Source: Chloroflexota bacterium
Lineage (GTDB): Bacteria > Chloroflexota > Chloroflexia > Thermomicrobiales > JADLAZ01
Assembly (NCBI GenBank): GCA_020849725.1
Contig: JADLAZ010000036.1
Coordinates: 1-53,401 of the forward strand
DNA: 53,401 bases
Direction of reading: 5' to 3'
The notes below the pieces were generated by a model, which was not told the DNA's origin, made no database searches, and worked only from the letters and a program-made list of their open reading frames with translations. Positions within the stretch are counted from its first letter, which is position 1. Each line of letters begins with the position of its first letter. A program made the position numbers and the translations under genes. This document shows, piece after piece, positions 34,445 to 42,461 of the stretch.

Positions 34445-34834
34445 CTATGTCGTCGATGCGCCGGCCGTCAGCGCCTCGAAGTTGCGCACCGCGACTTCCA
34501 TCGTCCGCGCGTAGGGGGCCTTGGGGCTGAACTCGACCACCCGACTGCCAGGCTCGATCGTCGGCACGTGGCCCGGCGGCAGGTAGTAGACGTCGCCCAT
34601 CTCGATCACCTCCTCCTCGCGGTCGGCGTAGCGCACGCGCATTCGGCCCGAGATCATGTAGCCCCAGTGCGGGCACTGGCACCGGTCGTCGGGCAGCCCC
34701 TTGAGCAGTGGGGTCAGGTCGAACTCGGAGTGGAACGTCTCGACGCCGACATGAAAGTCGCCCCACTCGATCTCGCGGACGACGGCCTCGGGGGCCTCGA
34801 TCGTGATCGGCAGGTCCTCAAGCTTGGCGTGCAT
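34445..34834 (-). CDS. Cupin-domain protein
   Basis: 129 residues from the ATG at 34834, with GAGGAGA upstream. One double-stranded beta helix with 'CQCPHWGYMISGRMRVRYAD' (motif 1, with His and Tyr) and 'GDVYYLPPGHVPTIEPGSRV' (motif 2, with His). One or two metal ligands of motif 1 are replaced ('CPHWGYMISG' instead of H-x-H-x3-4-E), although the Glu/His set may be complemented by 'FHSEFD'. Such small cupins bind a metal and a small molecule; many have no known reaction. It is 44 bp upstream of the ABM protein gene's stop on the same strand, so it may be co-transcribed. Confidence 0.87.
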   Translation of the reverse strand: MHAKLEDLPITIEAPEAVVREIEWGDFHVGVETFHSEFDLTPLLKGLPDDRCQCPHWGYMISGRMRVRYADREEEVIEMGDVYYLPPGHVPTIEPGSRVVEFSPKAPYARTMEVAVRNFEALTAGASTT

Positions 34835-34877
34835 GGCTGTTCTCCTCTGCTGGTGGTCAGAATGTCAGACGTCGGGA

Positions 34878-35189
34878 CTACAGGGCGACCAGGTCGGCCT
34901 GGCTGAGGACCTCGCCGTCGAACCACTCCGGGTCGGCCTCCAGCGTCGCCCGGAGTTCCTGGTACCAGCGGTCCTGGGCCGGGTCGGCGGCCAGCGCGCG
35001 GTAGTTGGCCTCGCTGTCGAAGATGACGACACCGATCACCTCGCCCGGGCGCTCGGTGGATCGCACCAGATACTCGCTGATGAAGCCGGTCGCGGCCGGT
35101 TGCCGCTCGGTCGCCCAGCGCCGGCCGATGGCCTCGAAGGCCGCTTCCTGTCCCGGCTTCACCCGCGCTCGCCAGACGGTGCCAAACAT
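34878..35189 (-). CDS. Antibiotic biosynthesis monooxygenase (ABM)-like domain protein
   Basis: 103 residues from the ATG at 35189, with AAAGGAG upstream; the longer frame to 35276 has no site. A ferredoxin-like dimeric alpha/beta barrel fold is seen in 'MFGTVWRARVKPGQEAAFEA', 'GFISEYLVRSTERPGEVIGV', 'VIFDSEANYRALAADPAQDR', with the final 'WYQELRATLEADPEWFDGEV'. ABM-domain proteins include heme- or quinone-oxidising monooxygenases, but most small members are of unknown function. It is first in a possible unit with the cupin and GNAT genes. The lack of His or Asn cofactor residues known from IsdG suggests it is not a heme oxygenase. Confidence 0.85.
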   Translation of the reverse strand: MFGTVWRARVKPGQEAAFEAIGRRWATERQPAATGFISEYLVRSTERPGEVIGVVIFDSEANYRALAADPAQDRWYQELRATLEADPEWFDGEVLSQADLVAL

Positions 35190-35328
35190 GGGTCGCTCCT
35201 TTCTGTATCGACCGTCCTTCGGTCCGATGGACGGAGTCTCGCAGGCGGGAGCGCGTGGCACGATCGTGGAACCCACGGAGTTCCGGTCGGTGCGGTACGG
35301 AATTCCGCTGCCCTGCCCACGCAGCAGG

Positions 35329-38322
35329 TCAGTGACGATCGCCGGCCGCCTGGCCTTGCGTTGCTGACCAGGCGGCGAGCTGGGTACGCGCGGTGAAGCC
35401 GAGCTTCAGCAGCGCGTTGCTGACATGCGTCTCGACCGTTCGCTCGCCGATGGACAGGTGGGCGGCGATCTCGCGGTTGGTCAGGCCATGGGTGATCAGC
35501 GCGGCCACCTCGCGCTCGCGGCGGGTCAGGCCGTCGCGGGCGCGCTCGGCGGGGCGCGGGCGTGCCTCGGCCGGCAACCGCGCCAGCGCCACCTGCCGGA
35601 ACCCGTCGCGCAGATCGCCGGCCGGCGCTGCTTGAGCCAGGTCCTCGATCAGCGCACGGGCGGCAGCCTCCTCCGCCAGCGCCGCTCCGACGAAGCCGGT
35701 CTGCCGCAGGAGCGCGCCAAGCGCCGCGTGCAGTTGCCACAGGAGCGGCCGCCAGCCCTGCGCCGCCGCCGTGACCTGGGCTGCCTGCAGCAGCGCCACC
35801 GCTGCCGCCGGCTGCGCGAGCGCTGCCAGCGCCGTGGCCTTCAGCAGCGCCAGCCGGGGAATGTCACCCTCGGCGGTCAGGTTCGGCGCCGCCGCGTACA
35901 GCCGGTCGACAATCGCCAGCGCTCCGGCGGCGTCGCCGCGCGCGAGCAACAATTCGGCGCGAGCCATCCACAGCCAGCGGTGGCCCTGCGATTGCACCGG
36001 CAGCGCCGGTCCGGCCAGATCGTCGAGCAGCCGCTCGGCAGCGGGCAGATCGTCGATGCGCACCAGGTGCGCGGCGAAGGCAGCGCCGGTGCCGTTGACG
36101 AAGATGGGCGAGCGGATCGCCTGGCTGAGCGACCAGACCTGCTCCAGATAGGCGCGCTCGGCCGCCGGCGCCAGCAGGTCGCGGTGCAGCAGGCTCAAGA
36201 CGGCCAGCGCCTGCACCTGCCACTGGACGTGATCGATCTCCTCGGCCAGTGTCAGCGCCGCCTGAGCAGTGGTCAGAGCGTGGGCGAAGTGCCCGCCGGC
36301 GCCGAGCACCATACCGACCAGCGCCAGGAGATAGGCCTCGCCCGGCCGCCAGCCGATCGCGCGCGCCAGCGCCAGGACGCGCTCCAGCCCGGCGAGGCTG
36401 TTGGGTAGGCTGGCCCGCCCGACCATCGTCTCGCTCTCGTAGAGCGCGGGGATCTCTATGCCCAGCAGGCAGCCGACCAGCCCGCGCCGATCGTCCAGCG
36501 CCCGGAACAGCGCCGCCGCCTGCCGCAGCGCCTGGCTGCCGCCGATGAGGTCGCCGCCGAGCGCGCGCGCCATGCCGATCAGGTCGAGCGTGGCGGCGCG
36601 GCCGGGCCGGTCGTCCAGGCGCTCGAAGATGACCAGCGCCTCCTGGTGGTGCGCCAGCGCCACTGCTGGCTCTTCCTGGTTGGCGTGCCAGTTGCCGACG
36701 CGGTTCAGGCTGTGCGCTAGCACGGCCGGATCGTCGCTGGTCCGCGCTAGTTCGAGCGCCTGCGCCAGGTGAGCATAGGCCTGGCCATAGTCGCGTGCCT
36801 GCCAGAGCAGGCCCAGATCGAGCAGCGTCTGCCATTCGCCATGCCGGTCACCCAGCGCCTGCGCCCGCTCCAGCGCGGCCTGATAGTCGGCCAGCGCCCC
36901 ATCCAGGTCGCCGGTCGTGTCCAGCGCCTGGGCCCGCTGGCGCAGCAAGTCGAGCGGCGGTGGCTGGCCGAGCCGGGCCGCCGCTGCCAGCGTGCGCCCG
37001 AGGTGGTCGACGACGGCCGCTGGTGTGTAGAGCCGGGCGGCCTGCGCGGCGGCTCGCTGCCCGTGGGTCAGCGCCTGGTCCCACTGCTCCGACTCGAACG
37101 CGTGGTAGGCCAGGTCGGGGATGCGCATCTCCATCGCGTCGGGTGGTCCCGCTGCCAGCGCGGCGGCGACCGCCTCGTGCAGCGCCCGGCGCTCGCGAGC
37201 GAGCAAGCCGGCGTAGATCACCTGCCGGGTTAGCGCGTGGCGAAAGGCGATGCGGTCGGCCGTCTCCTCGATCACCAGTTGGGCGGCGATCAGCTCGCGC
37301 AGGTGAGCAAGCAACTCCGCTTCATCGATCCATGCCACACTCCGCAGCAGGTCGATGTCGAGGCGACGGCCGGCGACGGCGGCGATGGCGGCCAGCCGCC
37401 GCGCCGGCGCGCTGACGGTCAGCAGGCGTTGGTGGACGGCATCGTGGACACTGCGCGGCAGGTGCAATCGATCGATGCGCTGCCGCGCCCAGACGCCGTC
37501 GCGCAACATGACGTCGCCCGCGGCGACGAGTGAGGTCAAGATCTCCTCAATGAAGAAGGGGTTGCCCTGGGTCAGGTCGGCGATGGCCTCGACAAAGGCG
37601 GCCCGCGTCGAGCGCGGCGGGCCGAAGATGGCTCGGATCATCGCGCCGATCTCGTCGCGCGTCAGCGGCGACAGCGTCACTTCCTGAGCCAGGCGCTCGC
37701 GGTCCAGGCCGGCCAGCCAATGGCGCAGCGCCGGCCGGGTCTCGTCGTGGCGGTAGGTCAGCACGATCAGCAGCCGCTGGCCGCCGATGCGGCGCAGCAG
37801 GTAGCGGAGGAACTCCAGGCTGGTTGGGTCGCTCCAATGCACATCCTCGATGATGAGCAGCACCGGCTGGCCCGCAGCCAGGTCGAGGATCATCCGGGCC
37901 AGTGCGGCGAAGAGGCGGCGCTTCTCCTGCTCAGGGTCGAGCGTCGGCGCTGCCGCTGGCGCCGGCAACAGGTCGGGCAGCAGCGGCGCCAGCACCGGTG
38001 CGGCGTCGCCCAATGCGGCCGCTCGCGTCGCCGGTGGCCGGCCGCCCAGGTGCGCGCGCAGCAGGTCGAGCAGCGGCGCGTAGGGGCAGACGGCGTCCGG
38101 CTCGAAGCAGGCGCCGCGCAGCAGCAGGAAACTGTGTTCGGCGGCGTGCGCCGCGACCTCGGTCGTCAGCCGCGACTTGCCGACACCCGCCTCGCCGGCC
38201 AGCAGCAGCGCCTGTCCGGCGCCATTCGCCGCCGCCACCAGCAGCTCGTCCACAGCCGTCAGCTGAGCCTCGCGCCCGATCAGCACCGGACAGACGATCG
38301 ACCGGTCCAGTCCCGCCGCCAT
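35329..38322 (-). CDS. LAL-type LuxR regulator (AAA ATPase, TPR-like repeats, C-terminal HTH)
   Basis: 997 residues from the ATG at 38322. 'LIGREAQLTAVDELLVAAAN' opens an ATPase with Walker A 'LLAGEAGVGKSRLTTEVAAH', Walker B-like 'PVLLIIEDVHWSDPTSLEFL' and sensor 'LLIVLTYRHDETRPAL'. An extended helical region (about 380-900) of TPR-like pairs follows, with repeated Ala/Leu-rich helices ('YAHLAQALELARTSDDPAVL'). The final LuxR-type HTH is 'LTRREREVAALITHGLTNRE' and 'IGERTVETHVSNALLKLGF'. This is the LAL (large ATP-binding LuxR) architecture of MalT-like activators, which sense a small ligand through the repeat region and turn on a pathway. The MFS transporter gene ends only 132 bp upstream, so that transporter is a possible target. 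Confidence 0.93.
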   Translation of the reverse strand: MAAGLDRSIVCPVLIGREAQLTAVDELLVAAANGAGQALLLAGEAGVGKSRLTTEVAAHAAEHSFLLLRGACFEPDAVCPYAPLLDLLRAHLGGRPPATRAAALGDAAPVLAPLLPDLLPAPAAAPTLDPEQEKRRLFAALARMILDLAAGQPVLLIIEDVHWSDPTSLEFLRYLLRRIGGQRLLIVLTYRHDETRPALRHWLAGLDRERLAQEVTLSPLTRDEIGAMIRAIFGPPRSTRAAFVEAIADLTQGNPFFIEEILTSLVAAGDVMLRDGVWARQRIDRLHLPRSVHDAVHQRLLTVSAPARRLAAIAAVAGRRLDIDLLRSVAWIDEAELLAHLRELIAAQLVIEETADRIAFRHALTRQVIYAGLLARERRALHEAVAAALAAGPPDAMEMRIPDLAYHAFESEQWDQALTHGQRAAAQAARLYTPAAVVDHLGRTLAAAARLGQPPPLDLLRQRAQALDTTGDLDGALADYQAALERAQALGDRHGEWQTLLDLGLLWQARDYGQAYAHLAQALELARTSDDPAVLAHSLNRVGNWHANQEEPAVALAHHQEALVIFERLDDRPGRAATLDLIGMARALGGDLIGGSQALRQAAALFRALDDRRGLVGCLLGIEIPALYESETMVGRASLPNSLAGLERVLALARAIGWRPGEAYLLALVGMVLGAGGHFAHALTTAQAALTLAEEIDHVQWQVQALAVLSLLHRDLLAPAAERAYLEQVWSLSQAIRSPIFVNGTGAAFAAHLVRIDDLPAAERLLDDLAGPALPVQSQGHRWLWMARAELLLARGDAAGALAIVDRLYAAAPNLTAEGDIPRLALLKATALAALAQPAAAVALLQAAQVTAAAQGWRPLLWQLHAALGALLRQTGFVGAALAEEAAARALIEDLAQAAPAGDLRDGFRQVALARLPAEARPRPAERARDGLTRREREVAALITHGLTNREIAAHLSIGERTVETHVSNALLKLGFTARTQLAAWSATQGQAAGDRH

Positions 38323-38454
38323 GCCGCATCCTTCGGTGGATTACCGCCGTCAGATGGCTACTGTACCGCATGCCCGGCCCTGATTGCGCAGTCGACAATC
38401 AGAGCCGGGCATGCGCGGGGCAGGGTCGTGCGTTGGCCGTGGTGGTGCCGCTCA

Positions 38455-39810
38455 TTACTCGGGTATCACGGCAGGCGACATCATCTCCAGATGGGCGACG
38501 GATGGGACCTCCGCAACATCGGGGGAAGCATACTGCCGCGATAGTTGTCGATAGTACGGCGAGCGCAGCCCAATCACCGTCATGCACAGCCCGATGACGC
38601 CGGTGACGGTGAAGACGAGCGCAATGCCACGATCGGCCCCGACGCCGAACCAGCTGCCGATGAGGCCCACCCCGGCGCCGGTGCTCATGAACGGGATGGC
38701 GATGAACTGCGCGATCGGCCCGATCATGAAGGCGGTCAACGGCGAGGCCGCCTGCTCCACGCTCTGGGCGAAGCCGAACACTCGCCCCTGACGCTCGGCC
38801 GGCACCACCTTCTGGATGATCGTCTGCTCGGCGGCTTCGATGAATGGTATGATAGAGAAGTAGACGAACATGCCGATGGCCAGTGGCATGATCGACGGGA
38901 TGACCGTGAAGAAGATCGAGATCGTCCAGATGACGATGTTGGCCAGAAACATGGCGCGGAGTGGGCTCCGTCCCAGCCCCCACCGCGCGATTGCCAGGCC
39001 GCCGACGATGAAGCCGAGACTAAGTACACCCCACAGAAAGCCCCAGGCTTGCACCGACACCAGCGACAGCCCGTAAGCATCCATCAGAGCCATGTAAACG
39101 CCACCGAGAAAGTTGTTGAACGTCGTGAACAGGATCAGCGGAATCAAACCGGGAACAGCGGCAATCACGGCGACCGTGCCGCGAATGTCGACCCGCTTGG
39201 GGGCCGCCTCGCGGTGAGCGGCCTCCGGCTCGCTGACCTCGATAAACCAGAGGTGAACGATCGTCAGCAGCGTCAGCGCGATCGCCAGGGTCAGCACGTA
39301 GTACATGCCGCCGAGGCCGACAAGGACACCGCTGATGACCGATGTGACGAGGAGCGCGAGACCGGTCGCGGTGCCCACCAGCCCGTTCGCCTTGTCCCGC
39401 TGGTCCTCGGGAATGAGCATCGTCACCAGGGTTGGCAACGCGATCATGCGGATGTTGCCGACGATGACGCCGACCATGAGCGTGACGACGACCAGCCACA
39501 GCGTGACACTGCCGACATCCTTGAATGCGTCTGGCGCGGCTGCCTGGTGGATGACGAACACGGCCAGGTAGAGGAGGAGTGACACGAGGCTCGACGCCAG
39601 CATCACCTGCTTCTTGCGGTAGTGGTCGACCAGGCTGCCGAACCAGACGCCCGACAGCGCGATCATCACCAGGTACAGCCCGCCGATGATGGAGGTCGCG
39701 AAGACCGAGCGCGTCTCCAGGTAGGCGAAGAACGTGATGGCAAACCAGACCGTCATGTTGGTCACGGCGGCGATGACGGTGTTGCCGAGAAGGAGATAGA
39801 AGGTCCTCAT
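38455..39810 (-). CDS. MFS transporter
   Basis: 451 residues from the ATG at 39810 with GGGAGAGG upstream; a GTG at 39864 also opens the frame but lies inside the promoter and operator. About twelve hydrophobic segments. The family A-loop motif between segments 2 and 3 reads 'GVWFGSLVDHYRKKQVMLAS' (G-x3-D-x2-R-K/R), and the segment 5 region has 'VTSVISGVLVGLGGMYYVLT'. The style ('YLLLGNTVIAAVTNMTVWF', 'QTIIQKVVPAERQGRVFGFA') resembles drug/small-molecule exporters of the enterobactin/macrolide type (MefA/EntS group). It has its own strong promoter and palindromic operator, so its expression is probably held by a repressor and induced by the exported compound. The repressor gene is not evident nearby. 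Confidence 0.93.
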   Translation of the reverse strand: MRTFYLLLGNTVIAAVTNMTVWFAITFFAYLETRSVFATSIIGGLYLVMIALSGVWFGSLVDHYRKKQVMLASSLVSLLLYLAVFVIHQAAAPDAFKDVGSVTLWLVVVTLMVGVIVGNIRMIALPTLVTMLIPEDQRDKANGLVGTATGLALLVTSVISGVLVGLGGMYYVLTLAIALTLLTIVHLWFIEVSEPEAAHREAAPKRVDIRGTVAVIAAVPGLIPLILFTTFNNFLGGVYMALMDAYGLSLVSVQAWGFLWGVLSLGFIVGGLAIARWGLGRSPLRAMFLANIVIWTISIFFTVIPSIMPLAIGMFVYFSIIPFIEAAEQTIIQKVVPAERQGRVFGFAQSVEQAASPLTAFMIGPIAQFIAIPFMSTGAGVGLIGSWFGVGADRGIALVFTVTGVIGLCMTVIGLRSPYYRQLSRQYASPDVAEVPSVAHLEMMSPAVIPE

Positions 39811-39841
39811 GCCTCTCCCGTTCGCACTGCCGAATGCTGTC

Positions 39842-39884
39842 GAACAATTGTTCTGATTGTACACAGCCGGCGCCGGTGCGTCAA
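39842..39884 (-). promoter_or_regulatory. Sigma-70 promoter with perfect palindromic operator for the MFS gene
   Basis: On the minus strand TTGACG (39884-39879), 17 bases, TACAAT (39861-39856): a near-consensus -35/-10 pair. Immediately downstream, overlapping the transcription start, lies the perfect 12-bp palindrome GAACAATTGTTC (39842-39853), the classical place for a repressor. The first base of the MFS ATG is 32 nt further on. Binding is inferred, the sequence is direct. Confidence 0.6.
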
Positions 39885-40094
39885 GCTCTCCCGTACAACG
39901 ACGCAGGCGGCGCCGTGGGTGGCAGGCGCGCGACGCACTCTCGCCGGTGGCGGCGGGACCACCGGGGCCGCCGCCCGAAGGTCACTGACGACCGGTCTAG
40001 TTGTGCCGGGTGAAGGCATATTGCTATCGAGCAGGGTCTGGGGAGCCTCGTCACCGGGCGGGCGAACGGCCGTTCCCCTGTCAGGGAGCCGCCG

Positions 40095-42395
40095 ATGAAC
40101 GTCACCCAACTGATCGACCACCTGCGCGGCTCGGGCGCGTTCGGCGCGCACGTCACGCACTGGCGGGTGCTGCCGGAGCAGCCGGCGCGCTACGGCGACT
40201 GGCCGGCGACGCTCGACGCACGGGCGGTGGCGGCGCTGGCAGCACGTGGCATCGAGCGCCCCTACACGCACCAGGCGGCGTCCGTCGCCGCGACGCTGGC
40301 CGGCGAGCACGTTGTCGTCGTCACGCCGACTGCCTCCGGCAAGACCGTCTGCTACAACGCGCCCGTCCTGGACGCCATCCTGAAGGAGCCGGCGGCACGG
40401 GCGCTGTACCTCTTCCCGACCAAGGCGCTGGCCCAGGACCAGGTGGCCGAGTTGCAGGCGCTGGCCGGCGCCACCGGCGTCGAGATCAAGGCCCACACCT
40501 ACGACGGCGACACACCGGCGGCGGCGCGCGCCGTCATCCGCCGTGCCGGCCAGATCGTCGTCACCAACCCGGACATGCTGCACACCGGCATCCTGCCCCA
40601 CCACACGACCTGGGTCCACCTGTTCAGCCAGTTGCGCTACATCGTCATCGACGAGCTGCACGCCTATCGGGGCGTGTTCGGCTCGCACCTGGCCAACGTG
40701 CTGCGCCGGCTCCAGCGCGTCTGCCGCTTCTACGGCAGCGACCCGCGCTTCATCCTGTCGTCGGCGACGATCGCCAACCCGGGCGAGCTGGCCGAGCGCA
40801 TCATCGAGGCGCCGGTGCGGCTGATTGACGATAACGGCGCGCCGCGCGGCGAGAAGCACGTCATCTTCTACAACCCGCCGGTCGTCAACCGCGACCTGGG
40901 CATCCGCGCCAGCTCGCTGCTGACCGGCTGCACCATCGCCGCCGACTTGCTGGCCAACAAGGTTCAGACGATCGTCTTCGCCCGCAGCCGCACCAGCGTC
41001 GAGTTGCTGCTGACCTACCTGAGACAGCGCGCCGCCGCCCGCCACGTGCCGGCGGCGGCGATTCAGGGCTACCGCGGCGGCTACCTGCCGACGCAGCGGC
41101 GGGCGATCGAGCGCGGGCTGCGCGAGGGCGACATCCTCGGCGTCGTCAGCACCAACGCGCTCGAGCTGGGTGTCGACATCGGCGGGCTGGACGCCTGCGT
41201 CATGGTCGGTTACCCCGGCACGATCGCCAGCACCTGGCAGCAGGCCGGCCGCGCCGGCCGGCGCAGCAGCGCGTCGCTGGCGATCCTGGTTGCCTCGGCC
41301 GCGCCACTCGACCAGTACATCATCGGCCACCCCGACTACTTCTTCGAGCGGCCGCCGGAGGCCGGCCTGGTCAATCCGAACAACCTGTACGTACTTGTCA
41401 GTCACGTCAAGTGCGCCGCCTTCGAGCTGCCCTTCGAGGACGGCGAGGACTACGGCGGCGCGCCGGTGACGGAGGTGCTGACTTACCTGGAGGAGGCGCA
41501 CATCCTGCACCATGCCGGCACCACCTGGCACTGGAGCGCCGAGTCGTTCCCGGCCGAGGCGGTCAGCCTGCGCACGGCCTCAACCGACAACTTCGTCATC
41601 ATCGACACCAGCGTGCCGGCCCAGCCGCGCGTCATCGGCGAGATGGACCGCTACGCCGTGCCGACCCTGCTGCACGAGGAGGCGATCTACTTCCACCTCG
41701 GCCAGCAGTATCAGGTTGAGACGCTGGACTGGGCAGAGAAGAAGGCCTATGTCCGGGCCGTCGATGTCGACTACTACACCGACGCCAACCTGGCGGTGCG
41801 GCTGGAGGTGCTCGATGTCACCGCCGCTGAGGGCGACCGGAACTGGGGCGAGGTGGCTCTGACCTACCTGCCGACCATCTTCAAGAAGATCAAGCTGCAC
41901 ACGCACGAGAACGTCGGCTGGGGCGAGATCCACCTGCCCGAGGAGACGATGCACACGACCGCCTACTGGCTGGCGCTGCCGGAGGCTGTCACCGCCGGCG
42001 TCGACCGGACCGCGCTGGAAGGTGGCGTCGTCGGCCTGGCGGCGGTGCTGGCCAACATCGCGCCGCTCTATCTGATGTGCGACCCGCGCGATCTGGGCCT
42101 GCATCCGGAGGTGCGCTCGCCGTTCACCAAGCTGCCGACGGTCTTTCTCTACGACCGCGTGCCGGGCGGTGTTGGCTTCGGCGAGCGACTCTACCAGCAG
42201 CACGCCGACCTGCTGGCCGCCGCCGCCGATCTCGTCGACCGCTGCCCGTGCCCGGCCGGCTGCCCGTCCTGCGTCGGCCCGATGCACGAGGTCGGCGTGC
42301 GGGCCAAGGCGACCGTGCGCCGCCTGCTCCGCACCCTGGTGACACCGCCCACCTCGTCTATCATGGTCCACCCTGGTCCACTGACGGCGCAGTAG
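40095..42395 (+). CDS. mrfA: DEAD/DEAH-box helicase with C-terminal DUF1998 (YprA/MrfA-like)
   Basis: 766 residues. The helicase core has 'VVVVTPTASGKTVCYNAPVL' (Walker A), 'RYIVIDELHAYRGVFGSHLA' (DELH box), 'FILSSATIANP' (motif III), 'TNALELGVDIGGLDACVMVG' and 'STWQQAGRAGRRSSA' (motif VI). The C-terminal region carries four Cys in 'CPCPAGCPSCVGP', the DUF1998 metal site. In Bacillus subtilis MrfA (YprA) works with the exonuclease MrfB in repair of mitomycin-type DNA adducts, unwinding 3' to 5'. Here no MrfB-like gene is beside it. The start at 40095 follows GGAGCCGCCG. It is divergent from the MFS gene, 285 bp apart, so the two may form a drug export/damage-repair pair; this is inference. 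Confidence 0.92.
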   Translation: MNVTQLIDHLRGSGAFGAHVTHWRVLPEQPARYGDWPATLDARAVAALAARGIERPYTHQAASVAATLAGEHVVVVTPTASGKTVCYNAPVLDAILKEPAARALYLFPTKALAQDQVAELQALAGATGVEIKAHTYDGDTPAAARAVIRRAGQIVVTNPDMLHTGILPHHTTWVHLFSQLRYIVIDELHAYRGVFGSHLANVLRRLQRVCRFYGSDPRFILSSATIANPGELAERIIEAPVRLIDDNGAPRGEKHVIFYNPPVVNRDLGIRASSLLTGCTIAADLLANKVQTIVFARSRTSVELLLTYLRQRAAARHVPAAAIQGYRGGYLPTQRRAIERGLREGDILGVVSTNALELGVDIGGLDACVMVGYPGTIASTWQQAGRAGRRSSASLAILVASAAPLDQYIIGHPDYFFERPPEAGLVNPNNLYVLVSHVKCAAFELPFEDGEDYGGAPVTEVLTYLEEAHILHHAGTTWHWSAESFPAEAVSLRTASTDNFVIIDTSVPAQPRVIGEMDRYAVPTLLHEEAIYFHLGQQYQVETLDWAEKKAYVRAVDVDYYTDANLAVRLEVLDVTAAEGDRNWGEVALTYLPTIFKKIKLHTHENVGWGEIHLPEETMHTTAYWLALPEAVTAGVDRTALEGGVVGLAAVLANIAPLYLMCDPRDLGLHPEVRSPFTKLPTVFLYDRVPGGVGFGERLYQQHADLLAAAADLVDRCPCPAGCPSCVGPMHEVGVRAKATVRRLLRTLVTPPTSSIMVHPGPLTAQ

Positions 42396-42461
42396 CCGCC
42401 TGACCGGGCGACCGGTACAATGCCGGCCGGGACAGGTGGGCCTACCGGATGAGGGCCGTAC

